Source: Gracilariopsis chorda
Taxonomy: Eukaryota; Rhodophyta; Florideophyceae; Gracilariales; Gracilariaceae
DNA: 64,000 bases
Assembly: GCA_003194525.1 (NCBI GenBank)
Contig: NBIV01000134.1
Span: 62,001-126,000 of the forward strand
Direction: 5' to 3'
The stretch's first letter is position 1; each line of letters opens with the position of its first letter. The position numbers and the translations under genes are program-made. Positions 43,325 through 54,765 of the stretch are shown piece after piece. The notes under the pieces were generated by a model. That model was given only the letters and a program-made list of their open reading frames with translations. It did no database searches and was not told where the DNA came from.

Positions 43325-43975
43325 CAGCGTGCAGACACGGTAAGCTAAGTTTTATAGATGTTCTGAGAGACGTGTGGAGTCACGGAAGGTTACGGGGGGA
43401 GATAAACATGACCACCTGGGGCCGGGGATAGGGGGAGACAGAAAGGTTACAGTGTCTTTTATTAAAGCCAGCAGCCTATGAGCGCTGCGGAAACAGCTGT
43501 GGCGGAGGAATAGCGCCAATTACGCCGCACCAGCATGCACACCTGGTTCGGGAGTACGACCGCTCCGTCATCATCTTTTTCGCGGTTTCAGCTACCCAAT
43601 TTGGACACCTCAATTCCGCGCTCTCTCCGAAACAACGGCGCAATGTACCATTCGGATGACCGCATTGGACAGGGCCGCGCACTGCCACGCTTGCGGTGCG
43701 CGCTCTAATAACGCTGGAAAACCGGTACAACACTTGGCAGGTGACCAGCGTTGACAAAAAACCCACGTCCGTGCGTTTCGTGAAGGGCAGGGGGCGTTTC
43801 TACTGTAACTATGCCTCCCGTGTCCAGTAACCTTTTTGACTCTTGACCCCTGCCAGCACCCTACGCGACGTGATCCCTCTACAAGCAACCATTCTACGCT
43901 ACCCTTCGGTACAAAGAGTTCTGCATTGAGGCACATCGTTGCTGACGTGACTAGTTCTGACTCAACCCGCAGCCG
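43325..43975. other. Intergenic, divergent 5' flanks
   Basis: 651 bp between the coiled-coil gene (minus) and the methyltransferase gene (plus). No convincing gene. It probably contains both promoters. Confidence 0.5.
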
Positions 43976-45373
43976 ATGAGCGTGGCTTCCTCACTACGGC
44001 GCTACGCCGCATCTCGCTTCCTCAATGTGCATGCATCCCCCAAGTCATTTCGCAATCGCAGTGCAGTCGCCATAAGACTGCAACATGTAGCGCCTCCTCC
44101 GCTCAACTCGAGCAATGGCAAAGCAGCTTGCACCCCCGCTTTAAAACCTGGCATCAGTGACGACACCTACTTTCCGCCCAATGAAAATATTCTCTTCTGG
44201 AGGCATTTCGTCACACCACAACGACCAACTGAAACTGCTGCTCGTCTTAGGCGTCACGTGGATCATGTATTTTACACCAGTAGGAAGAATCCGTCCAGTA
44301 TTCTGTACTGGCTGCACGCTTTTGCTCGCTTGGCATTCTTCAATAACGTGTTCTCTTCGCTCGGTCATACTTTTCTGGCTATGAGACTTTACGACGCCCC
44401 ATTATCCACCAGATTACTTGCCTTTCCTATCAACCACGCAGATGAGTTATTGCATGTCTTCAAACAAGATTACGATAATATTCGAACAGGGACATACAAC
44501 ATGCCGTGGGACGTGTCCCTCACGCACCGTCAATCTAGCCCCTTTTTCATCCTTCGCCAAATACTCGCACTCGCTGCAGAGGCCCCAAGAGTGCTGTCAA
44601 AGACGGTTGAAAAAGAATCCAGCAACTCCAACTGGTTGCACAGCAAACTCTTTCCACACTATTACTCACAAACTTTTCACCACCAAACGGATGGATGGTT
44701 GTCCTCCTCTTCAGCCGATGTATACGAAGTATCCACAGAAAGCCTATTCCGAGGCACACAGGATGCCATGCAGCGCACCGTCCTAAAAGCCATCAGCCTT
44801 TTTGTTCAGAGCTATCATCGTAACCAATCAAAGCTCACTATGCTAGATCTTGGCGCAGGAACGGGTCGTTTCTCCACGTTTGTCCGAGACAATTGGCCCC
44901 ATGCTCATTACATTCTAGCAGATTTAAGTCCATTTTATCTACAGAAAGCCCGAGAGAACATGTCATACTGGCAACGAAAACGTGCTTCCTCACACCTTGG
45001 TCCTGGTAGCGTCAGGTTCATGCAAGCAAATGCAGAGGACTTGCCACTCGAGAAGGGATCCGTAGACATTTTGTACGCTGTGTATCTTTTCCACGAACTC
45101 CCACCTCATGCGAGACAGAAGGTAGTCTTGGAGGCTGCACGTATTCTGAGGCCGGGAGGGCTTTTCATCATAGCAGACTCTGTTCAATTCGGAGATCGTC
45201 TCCATCGAGACAGCGCATTGGGCAACTTTGAGAGATTGAATGAACCTTGGTTTTCATCATTCATCGAACTGGACCTGGGCAAACTGGTTTGCAAGGATGG
45301 CATGTTTACCCCATACGTGAAGGAAGTTGCGTCAATGACCAAAATGTTGTCGTTTAGGAGACTGGGTGTTTAA
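43976..45373 (+). CDS. Class I SAM-dependent methyltransferase, probably organellar
   Basis: 465 aa. The N-terminus is basic and Ser-rich (LRRYAASRFLNVHASPKSFR), likely a transit peptide. The methyltransferase core has motif I LDLGAGTGRFSTFV, an acidic motif II loop (ILADLSPFYLQKAREN), motif post-II QANAEDLPLEKGSVDILYAV, and ILRPGGLFIIADS (motif VI). Upstream, YSQTFHHQTDGWLSSSSADVY then TESLFRGTQDAMQR resembles a box in plant, algal and cyanobacterial type-11 methyltransferases of unknown substrate. No intron seen. Confidence 0.8.
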   Translation: MSVASSLRRYAASRFLNVHASPKSFRNRSAVAIRLQHVAPPPLNSSNGKAACTPALKPGISDDTYFPPNENILFWRHFVTPQRPTETAARLRRHVDHVFYTSRKNPSSILYWLHAFARLAFFNNVFSSLGHTFLAMRLYDAPLSTRLLAFPINHADELLHVFKQDYDNIRTGTYNMPWDVSLTHRQSSPFFILRQILALAAEAPRVLSKTVEKESSNSNWLHSKLFPHYYSQTFHHQTDGWLSSSSADVYEVSTESLFRGTQDAMQRTVLKAISLFVQSYHRNQSKLTMLDLGAGTGRFSTFVRDNWPHAHYILADLSPFYLQKARENMSYWQRKRASSHLGPGSVRFMQANAEDLPLEKGSVDILYAVYLFHELPPHARQKVVLEAARILRPGGLFIIADSVQFGDRLHRDSALGNFERLNEPWFSSFIELDLGKLVCKDGMFTPYVKEVASMTKMLSFRRLGV

Positions 45374-45918
45374 CGAGTATCATAGTTGTGGGCGCCATCA
45401 CAAAGCGGTGATGCGTGTGATTGAAGGCATTAACCCTCACACGGGCTCAATTTGGCAGGTTTTTTTGCCTCAGTTTACTTAGAGCTCGTTGCCCAAGGGC
45501 TTATGTACCTGTTCTGTGGTTACTGTACAGCAATGTTTGACAATGCAGGGGCGCCAAACTTAGCAATGAAGTAGGCTAGGAAGGGTTTCCTCGTAGCTGA
45601 AAGGCCCGTAGAGATGAAAATTATATACAGAAAGCACGAAAAAATCGAAATGCAGGGAAAAAAAGGATTCTACACGCTGTCAGACCGAACAATTGTAGAT
45701 TGGGCTTCTTTCAAGTGAGTGAAGTTCATCGTTAACGCAGTGTAGGGGGCCTCTGTCACGAGCAAATACAATCGGCACAGGAATCTGCCGGGAGTCCGTC
45801 TTGGTCTCCAGGGGGATCTGGGTTTATTTAAATAGGGATACTACGCGACCTTTGGGATACTGAGGTCTGTCAGCGGAGGTCTTTGTCAGCTTATTATAGT
45901 GCATGTATCCTCCGTTTC
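45374..45918. other. No gene seen; 3' flank of copia element
   Basis: Host 3' flank followed by sequence that may include the 3' LTR of the minus-strand copia element. LTR ends were not found. Confidence 0.35.
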
Positions 45919-48900
45919 TCACGACAAACTTGTACGTGTTCTCACACACCCTCCTGTCGCATTAGTGTCCCTTGTCAAAAGACGGATCAACACCATGTAG
46001 CGGAGTGATGCGTCATGCCTTTCGAAATATCTATCGACCAGTGACCATCCGTAAACATTCCATTTGTTTTTTTTTGAGTGGTTCAGGCTTCTTTTGGTTA
46101 GTGCATTTGCTATGTTCAGTAAGCCAGGTATCCAAGTAACTGTGTCCAGTTCGCCGGCTTCGAATGCATCTCTGATCATGTTCATGGTTTTCCGGAGGTG
46201 AAAATTTTGGCACTCGTGCAAGGTATTAATGGTGTCGAAAAGCGCTTTTGAATCTACAATAATATGATGCGGGATGTTAATGTGTGGGAAGATGTTAGAA
46301 AGCGTTGTTTTCATGTCGAACCGTCTATCTTCCGCTTCTGAGCATGCTAGTATTTCAGCCCCAAAAGAAAAATATTTGACCCTGCGTTGCTTTGTGCTCG
46401 TCCAGTATACTGGATGAAAGAGAAGTTCATCATCGAATGCTGTATCCAGTTTCATTCCGCATATAACTCCAGTTTTTCCGTACGCGTTCGTTTTCCTGCC
46501 GTGTGAAGCAACATAGAGACTAACCAGTGCGGCTGTTCGGACTCCGAGTGGTGCTTTGTACCTGATAGCTGGTCTTAATGCGCTTACCTCACCTAGCATA
46601 GCGTTAGCTTCAACTAAGTGTCTGACCCGGAGGTCTCCGAGTTCCTGTTGCATCCGCTAAGTACTGAAAGATGCTTGTGGTAGAACGGCTGATCCTAATT
46701 GCATCAATGTACCTGCAAGCAAGCGGTATTCTTTTTTCTCATATTCCGTGGCACGCTGGTCTCTTTCCCGACGTCGTGATCGAAATATTTCAATCGGATG
46801 TAGTCGGTCTATGTATGCCGTCATTGAAATTATAACACTGTTATCTTCTTCCTGCTCTATTTCACATCCTGCGAAAGATAATTTTCGTCCAATGCGGACT
46901 TTGCCTATTTCGAATTCGGATTGTAGAGAATTAATAAAGCTTTTAACGTCGCTCTTTGATCCAGTGACGAGGAGGTCGTCAAATATCTTCGCGATCAACA
47001 GGATGATATTGCCGGACTTACTGCGTTTGACAAAGAGCTGGTTAACGCCAAAAATGCGCTCTAGTCCTGCCGGTCCAGGCATCCATGCTTCGATCCTCTT
47101 CGCCCACTGGCGTCCTGCCTCTACGATTCCGTACGGTAGCTTCGTGAGTTTCCATAGCACTCCTCTTCTTTTGCGGAATTCTGGAGCTGCTCTCACAAAT
47201 ATTTCTCGCAAGATAGGTCCACTCTGGAGGAATGCCCCTTTAACATCTGCAACCCCGAAAGTGAACCCAATGCATAGAGCGATGCTGATTAGTAGTCGAA
47301 CGATAATCATATCCGCGTTGGAACAATCTTTACGGATGTCATCCTTCATATCGTCTCGGTTCCCGTGAGTAACGAGCCTAGCCTTAAGCTTTCGATTCTG
47401 TTCTTCGTCTTCTTTAACCTTATATACGGTGTGCGACGAGATGACGTTTGCGTTTGGGGGAACTGAATCCTCGGGTACTTCTTCGTAAGCACGTGTCCAG
47501 GTATCATTGTGTTCCTTCTCCACGGCCTTTCGAAGAATCCATGGCGGCGTGAAGGACAGTTCCCCAGCACAGACCTGGCGTGATTCGATCATACCTTGAA
47601 TTTGTTTCAATATAGGCTGCTCATTAGATTGTAAATCGAGTGTGCTGGGCAGCTCTGGGTTTTCGCCGAGATCTTTGGTGTAGTCACCCATGTCCTTGTA
47701 TACTTGTTCTTCGTTCATTTCGTTGTTCGTCATCAAGGAGCTAACTGCAAACGCCTCCATCTCCATGTCGCTAATGGAGTCTGGACTGAGCTTTAGGTCT
47801 ATATAATCCTCCATCAGCCCTTCACTTAATTCTCGAGCAAGCTCGGAGCTTGGTCTCAGGCGCAGGTCTTCGTAAGCAATCTTCAGGAGATGCTTCCCTC
47901 CTTCTCTTCTTATCTCAACGTAGTGATGTAGTGGTTGCACAACTGTTCCTGATCTCCACTCGTCTGGCTCGTTCTGCTTGGAAGAACGGTAGAAGTACAA
48001 CACCTCATCTCCGGCTTTTATGCATGGTGCTGTTAGAGACGAATGGTTGCGAGCTTTCAAGACCTTTTGAAGGGCGCGCGTGGCCGCTTGTTTGGTGTAC
48101 GCGTCCATTAGTTCTTGTGTTACCATCCTCCGTGGTGCCTCGAGTAACGAAGGGGCGTATCCCTTGGCTAATTCGAATGAGCTCAACAGTTTGGATCCGG
48201 TGAAACAGTTAGAGAAGAACACTGCTCTGGATAGGAGAGTCTTATCAGTATCGATTGATCGCTCTTGTTGTATTTTCTCCAATATCTTCTTAACCACGCC
48301 ATTTTTTCTTTCCACGATTCCTGTTTTATTGTGTCGTCGAGCTGGCCTCGGTTTGAATCGAATATTTCTTCCTGATAGAAAACGCTTCAACTCTCGCTTA
48401 TTAAATTCATCATCGGCTGACAGGGCTTCGGGTGTTCCGTGTCTGTTTAGCCACTCAGTTTCTATGGCAGAGATGATCTTTTGCAACTCTCGATCATTCG
48501 TGATACAGACCTCTGAGTATCCTGTCCCTGTATCAACAATGTGCAATACCGTGTACTTCGTGCCTCGAATCGAACAAAACATGAAGTCAAACTGTATCTC
48601 TACGTTGAAAACCTGAATAACGTGGTTGATAGAGATCTTCTTTGAAGGGATCGGAGGTCCCGAGCTTGCGCATATGATGCAGTTCGAGGCTAGCTTCCTT
48701 ATCTCGTCTTCGAGCTCGCGGGAGTTTTGTCCTGCTCTGCGGCATATTGCTATGATTTCCTCTGTTGGGGCTTGTTTGAGACGATGCAGTCGCTTTGCCA
48801 AGGTTTTTGGTCTTATTCCTGTCATGGTGTTCGACGTAAGTGCTCCTACTGTTGGCACGATCGCGACTCTCGGCCTAGCATCAAACTTCGATTTCTCCGA

Positions 48901-50164
48901 AACATACCGTTGAAAAACCTTTGGTCCCGTATCCATGGGTCGTCTTATGGTGAAGGTAGCCGGCTGCTTCATATAATCCGTGACAATATGTCGCCTAATG
49001 TCCATTCCAATGGCCAGAAGCGAATCATTGTCAAACAGGTCAAAAGTGAGTTCCACATTCTGGGTGTGCAAGTCCTGAGTGCAGAGAGTCCAGGAACACA
49101 TGACCGGTTTAGAGCCGATACAATCATGACCCCATCCGCGTCTGTAGTTCTCTCTCGGATGATAGGGCTCAAATGGAATATTTAGAACTTCACATAACTG
49201 CAGAGCTGAAGAAATGCCTCCTGACGATAATGGATTACCCTCATCCAGTGTGGGGTTCGGATCTTTATCCGAACCCCTTATTGAAAAAAGGCTTTACGGT
49301 TATCCTTATCGCCTCGTCCCTCCTCATATCGACCTTTCTTGTACCTTGGGCTGGATCTATCTTTCGCATGCAGGCTCGGTCCGTGGTGCTCGTCAGCATT
49401 CCGCGGTTCATTGTTCTGGATATTCCTTGTTTTTGACATCCCTAGATCGATGGAAACTTCTGGTGTCGTGCGTTTGCGTTTCTTCAGCCTTTTTCCTGCC
49501 TTATAACTGTTCAAAAAGGACATGGATGTTGTCCCCGGCCTATGGTCAGTTTGTGCGGAATCTTTTAGGTCTTTTTCTTCTAGCCCTGCTTCTTCAAGAG
49601 CGCGGATTGCATGTTGAGGCCCGATCCGCGCAGAATCTTCTTCCTGGTCGTAGCTTTTCTCTCGTTCCTTGACAGCTGCGGTCAGTGTGGCGACGCATGA
49701 TTTGGCGTCCTTGAGATGTTCATGATCCGGATCCTTGGATTTCATCATGACAAGTAATGTAATGATCATGTTCGCCCTATCGATAGAAATCTGCATTGTT
49801 TGGATATTGTCGCTCTTCTAGACCCTGGAGGATGCGACTAAATTACTGATGATGTTGCAGAAAGTTTGTGGGGAGAGATTGGCATTTAGAAGCAGAATTA
49901 TCGCAAAGTTCTGGCTATCGCTTGAGTCTTGATCAGTGTTCGTCAAGTTTAGATACGAAAACGCTGGCCCAGCGAATCTTTCGATATACTCTCCGATTGA
50001 TTCATTTTCTTTACGCTTACAAGAATTAATTTCCTTATATAAGCGTACAATACGGCGCAATCGATCAACGGTAGAGTCTTTCGCAACAAGATCAACGATC
50101 TTTTTGACGACTGCAGTCTGATCTGTAGCATGTTTGTCATCACGTGGATTGAGAATGATTTCAC
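45919..50164 (-). mobile_element. Ty1/copia element, copy 1, largely open
   Basis: Fossil on the minus strand. Right to left: gag-like frames (about 50164-49278, with an ENESIGEYIERFAGPAF capsid-like tract and a basic end), a protease region near 49200, then an 814-aa open frame with integrase and reverse transcriptase (46657-49101). Integrase shows a CIICASSG zinc end, ADDEFNKRELKRFL and NKTGIVERKNGV. RT shows KARLVTHGNRDD, ADVKGAFLQSGP and FDDLLVTGS. RNase H follows (45919-46653). Order PR-IN-RT-RH defines Ty1/copia. Only a few breaks, better preserved than copy 2. Confidence 0.88.
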
Positions 50165-53100
50165 CTGTTCTGTCAGAATTTAAGGATCCATGCTAGCAAT
50201 AAAAGGATGCGTATAACGTCAAACTGAGCATCGGCAGAATCATTTCTGATCTTTCCTTTCTCTTTATCGCCGTTCCCATGCGGGCACAGTCTGGCCTTTA
50301 TTCTTTTCTGATCTTTTTCCTCATTCTTTACTTTATACATCACGTGAGAGCTAAGCAAGTTAGCGTTCAGGGGTACATCTTTCTCAAGTACCTCCGTGTA
50401 GGCGCCATTCCACGCATTCTAAATTATCTCAGCTACTGCTCTTTCGAGAATCCATTGCGGTGCGCAGTCCATTTTTCTGCGTGTGACTTGTTCGTTCCTA
50501 ATTGCAGCGTAGATCTCATTGAGGCCGCTTTGTTCGTCCGAATGGAGTTGTAAATCTGATGATCGTTGTGGTCCTTCTGCGTTCTTCTGCCCGATGTCTC
50601 GCGCAGGTTCACCAGTTACCATAGTGGAGAAAAATGTGCTTTGGTGGTTTCCACTAGATGTTTCATCATCAGTTGCATAGTCGGGGCCGACAACGTCGAT
50701 CATGGTATGTTCTCATTGTAGTGCAATGCACTTCTCGCGACTTGGCGAAGATGCGTATCATATATCACATGTATCCCGTGTGATTTGGGAGTGTTGGCTA
50801 TGAGATACAGTGTCCCTGCTGGGATGCCACGCGGCTGTGGATACGGTTCTGACGTGTACCAATATATGGTAACCTCGAGGATATCGGAATAGACGGATGG
50901 TTGCATAGAACTTTCCCAGTATTTTCGGCTATTTTAGTTTTACTTTTTAGATTGTTTTCCTCATTAGGATGCTTGCGCATCTCCCAATCTGGTAAGTGCC
51001 ACGTGTGGTGCCCTGCACACCCTAGTGTCAGACACAGTGGGCGTGCCTACTTAGTTGATGGCTCCTCGCCATCACCTCCTCCTAGTAAAGGTAACTGAGG
51101 CTCATCCTTGAGAATTACTCTTTGCAAAGTGTCGGCTCTGGTGCCTGCCACCTACGTGAGCTTCCTTATCCCATTCGGGAGGAACCACGAATGGGCACGA
51201 TAGTACCAAACCCTCAGGGTCATCCAAGCAGTCTGGTCCGAAGTGTACCACTTTATTACTTGTGTTTTTTCCTGTTGTCTTTCTGCGTATCTAGGACATT
51301 CTTCCGCCCCTGTATAGGGTTCTTTCTTCGTTATTTCTTCTTTCTCGTGGCTACGAGAACCCCTCTTTTGGGATCTGTACAGCTCCGTGTTTACTGATTC
51401 CATTCTCTCTTCTTTTCCCTTTTTCCTACTTGGACTACCGTTTCTATGGCTTCTAAGCCGAACACGCCAACCCTTTACGTACCTGGGTATTGAACACAAC
51501 CCCCCACCTCCGTGGTGTCTCCGAAGTCACAGTCGGTTTTACACCCGACACCGTGTGATACGGAGGGTTCTGCCAGCCAACCTACCCACCCAGGGAGCAA
51601 GACTTCGAACACCTTGAGTGTCTCTCCTCTCACGAGGTTTGCACTACACTGATTCGTTCTGCACCACTGGATCGTCTTGTATATTGTGTGCTGTGTCTGG
51701 TGCTTCGTCTGCAAGGGTCTCTTCTAGTATTCCGTTCTGTAATTCGCTGGCTAGTTTTCCATCTGTAACAAGCTGGACGTGTTTGTATGCAACTCTCACC
51801 GGGGGGCCTTGGTGTGATCGTCTACATTTAACGTAGAATGCGGTAGCTTCCGTGACCGTAGCTTTCACCCACCTACCTGGGTCGTTTTCTTTTGATGTAT
51901 TGTAATAAACCCAGAAATATGTGCCGGGTCTGATGGAATGGGGCGGTACCAGGTGATTATTATGCACTTTCAGATGTTTTTGCAGCGCTCGAGTTGCTGT
52001 TGTGCACTTGTGAGCGAGGAGCATTTCTTCTGGAACCCGAGTGGCTGGAATTCCGAGTAGTGACGGCGAATACCCTCTAGCGATTTGGAAAGAGCTTAAA
52101 GTCCAGTTGCCGTGGAAAAGATTGCACTGGAAGGACTTGCGGGCGACAATGGTTATCGGTGAGGCGGTAATGGTCTCTTTAGATACTCGGGCAAAGAGTG
52201 ATTTGAACAAGCCATTGTTGCACTCTATCTTGCCATTCTTAGAAGAACATCTAGCGGGTCGATCTTCCATCTGGATCGCATGTGATCTCATGAGCTTCCT
52301 TACCACTGGTTTGGTGAATTCAGGATCTGTACTGGAGAATTTTGGGGCTCCCTGGATATATATCCATTCCGACCCCAGTTTATTGCATAACTCGCTTGCG
52401 TCTTTCTTCGTGACGATGGACCTCTCGCCGTAGTTTGTACCAGCATCGATGATTTTAAGGACTTCGTATTTGACTTTCTCTATATAAAAGGAGAGAAAGT
52501 CTGCTTGTACGGACTTGTTGAATGGTTCGTTCACGTGTGTTAGTGAAACGTTCTTGCGATGGGCAGGGCGACCAGTAGAGGCGCAGACATCGCAGGCGTC
52601 ATGGATCGTATCAAATGCTCGGCTTATGTCATCCATCAGCTTTCCGGCGTCGTTCAGTATTGCTTTCATTTCCACAGCAGTCCCGTGCGTCAATCTATAT
52701 ATATTTTTTAGCGCGTTTTTTCAATTCGCAGTGTCGAATTTGGCATCGGGGTGGCTAACATAGAGTTTCGGTGTGGGATCAGTTCTATTCTCAGCCTGTC
52801 ATTTCCACAGGTGTCTTTCTTAATTTCTGTCAGAAAAACGAGTTCAGCACTATCCATTGGTCGTTTGAAGCTGCGTAGCTGGGGTTCGGTGCGGTTTATC
52901 GTATTTGCGAACGTTTTCACGTTCAGTCCAATGAGGAGTGGTGAGGAGCCGTATGCTACGTCGAATAGCAGCGCAGTGGGACGATTGTTGATTTCATTTA
53001 TGATCAGGTTCCAATTGCATATGATCGGTTTGCCGTTCGCTGAATTGTTGCCCCATCCATGTAGATAATGGTCTCGGAGTGGGTCCAGTACTAACGGGAT

Positions 53101-54480
53101 CCCAAGTGCATCGCATAGTGCTGTTGCTTCTTAAATTCCACCGGTCGAAGTTGGAGCTCCTTCCTCTACTATTGGGTTGAGGTCAGGCCGGAGCTGAGCT
53201 GATCTCACTCTTGAAAAAGCGACTTTGAAAAGGGTTCGCTCTTCACATCTTCATAGGTGGATGGCTTCTTGTCAGAGATAGGTGTAGCCCCCAAATCAAT
53301 CTTCCTGGAATCTCTTCTTGCTCTCATCTTCGCACGGCACTCTTTGCGGTCTCTCCACGAGTGACCAGGTTTGTCGCATTCTCTGCATTTTGTTTCCCCT
53401 TTCAATCTTTTTATATCCCTTCTGCCGCCGTGTAGTGAGACATTACTCCGTTTACGATCATTTTGTCGTGAAGCTTGGTAGCTGGGGTGCTTGAAATGTG
53501 TTGTGGTTTTCCCTTTACATTTGAAAAGTATTCTGCCGCAATGTCTAGAGTAAACATCGGCACTTTGTGGAATCATTGATCTTCTATATTCTTTGTCTCG
53601 TCCTGTATTTTAAGTTGGAGTGATTTGGAGGCTTCCTCTTTCAAAGCAGAAGGGGATTTCAACTGGTTCAGCATGAGGGTGAGCTCTGCGTTCGTGGCCA
53701 GCACTTGGCCCAAAGAACTCGTTTTGTTAGAAGCTGCTGATGAAGTGAGTTGGAATACAAGAGAATTCATTGTGTCCGCAGTTAAGTGTGCATTTCGTAG
53801 CATCAGGATGGCAATTTATCTGCCTGTCCCGGTGCTGATACCTGCCGTATGGTTCGCATACCCGCTACAGCACCCGTACATCGAGTAGAACATGCAGAAA
53901 CGGTTTCATCTTCATTGCAAGAACAGTTATGGATAGCTGTGAGTAAGCCAATTTCTCTCTTGATTGCCTCGGTAGAAGTTTCTTTCGCAATCACGTCTAA
54001 TATGCATTAAATGAGATTTTCATTCTTTGAGTCATCTGTCTGGACAGAAAGAAATAAACTGCGATCAGATATCGCTTTCTTTAACAGAGCCTGGGCTGTC
54101 CGGTCACATGATCGATAAATGATGTATACCGCTCCTCTGCGGAGAGCTTTCCATTTTGTGTCAACTTCCGCCATTTCATTAACCATTTGCATCCAAAAAC
54201 GTAGCTCTTCACGGTAGCTAACCTTCGACCTCACATCAGCTACGAATTGGGGAGCGTTGTTTACGTTACTGCTAGACTCTACGAGTACAGACCCCGCTGG
54301 GCTCATGACTGTAAAATTGGATAGACTGTTGTCGCACATTTTGTGGGGTTGTCGTCGCAGATATAACACGAATATGAAGGCCTGTTCAGTACAAAGCTGG
54401 GCTCTGTCTTTACCTCCCTGCGCCGCCATTCTTTCTTTACTCGACCCCAGGCTGGGCCTCTTATTGTCATTCTTCTGTGA
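50165..54480 (-). mobile_element. Ty1/copia element, copy 2, truncated and interrupted
   Basis: Fossil relative of copy 1 on the same strand. Gag at about 54430-53205 includes a zinc-knuckle-like CRECDKPGHSWRDRKEC. Protease-like sequence lies near 52700-53100. Integrase at 51644-52693 has CDVCASTGRP, DAGTNYGERSIV and GKIECNNGLFKS. The start of reverse transcriptase at 50173-50703 has SSHVMYKVKNEEK. It stops where copy 1's gag begins, so the rest of pol is missing. A solo LTR lies inside it at 50717-51648. Several breaks. Confidence 0.82.
50717..51648 (+). repeat. Solo LTR inside copia copy 2
   Basis: 932 bp from TGTAGTGCAATG to TTTGCACTACA. The ends form a perfect 10-bp inverted repeat TGTAGTGCAA. 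Flanks CTCAT (50712-50716) and CTGAT (51649-51653) look like a 5-bp target duplication with one change. It belongs to the E2 LTR group by its ends and pyrimidine-rich interior, in the plus orientation, opposite to its host copia. Confidence 0.85.
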
Positions 54481-54532
54481 CCTTTGGCAAAGTCGTTCTT
54501 ACTGACAATCACATTAGGGCGGCAGCGCCCTT

Positions 54533-54612
54533 TCATCATTGCATTACGCAATACAATGTCTTCATAATTAGGACATGGCACTCTTCAATCATCATTGCAT
54601 TAGGCAATACAA
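54533..54612. repeat. Direct repeat of 24 bp, two copies
   Basis: TCATCATTGCATTACGCAAT at 54533-54552 (plus ACAA) recurs at 54589-54612 with one difference. It lies at the 5' leader/gag start of copia copy 2. Possibly a local duplication. Confidence 0.7.
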
Positions 54613-54677
54613 AATCTTTCTACTCGGCGTAGAGCATTCTTGCAATGCTGCGCTCACTCGTTCCGTATCTCAAAACC

Positions 54678-54765
54678 GTACCGCCAGCAGCTGACCGGAC
54701 TAGTCATAAGCAAACCAACTCTTAGTAAACGACACTTTTGCGCCTTCCCGGGCTGTCAGGGCTCA
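54678..54765. repeat. 88-bp dispersed repeat, copy B
   Basis: About 87% identical by eye to 26447-26534, with sharp ends. It sits exactly at the junction between copia copy 2 and the truncated E4 element. Confidence 0.75.
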
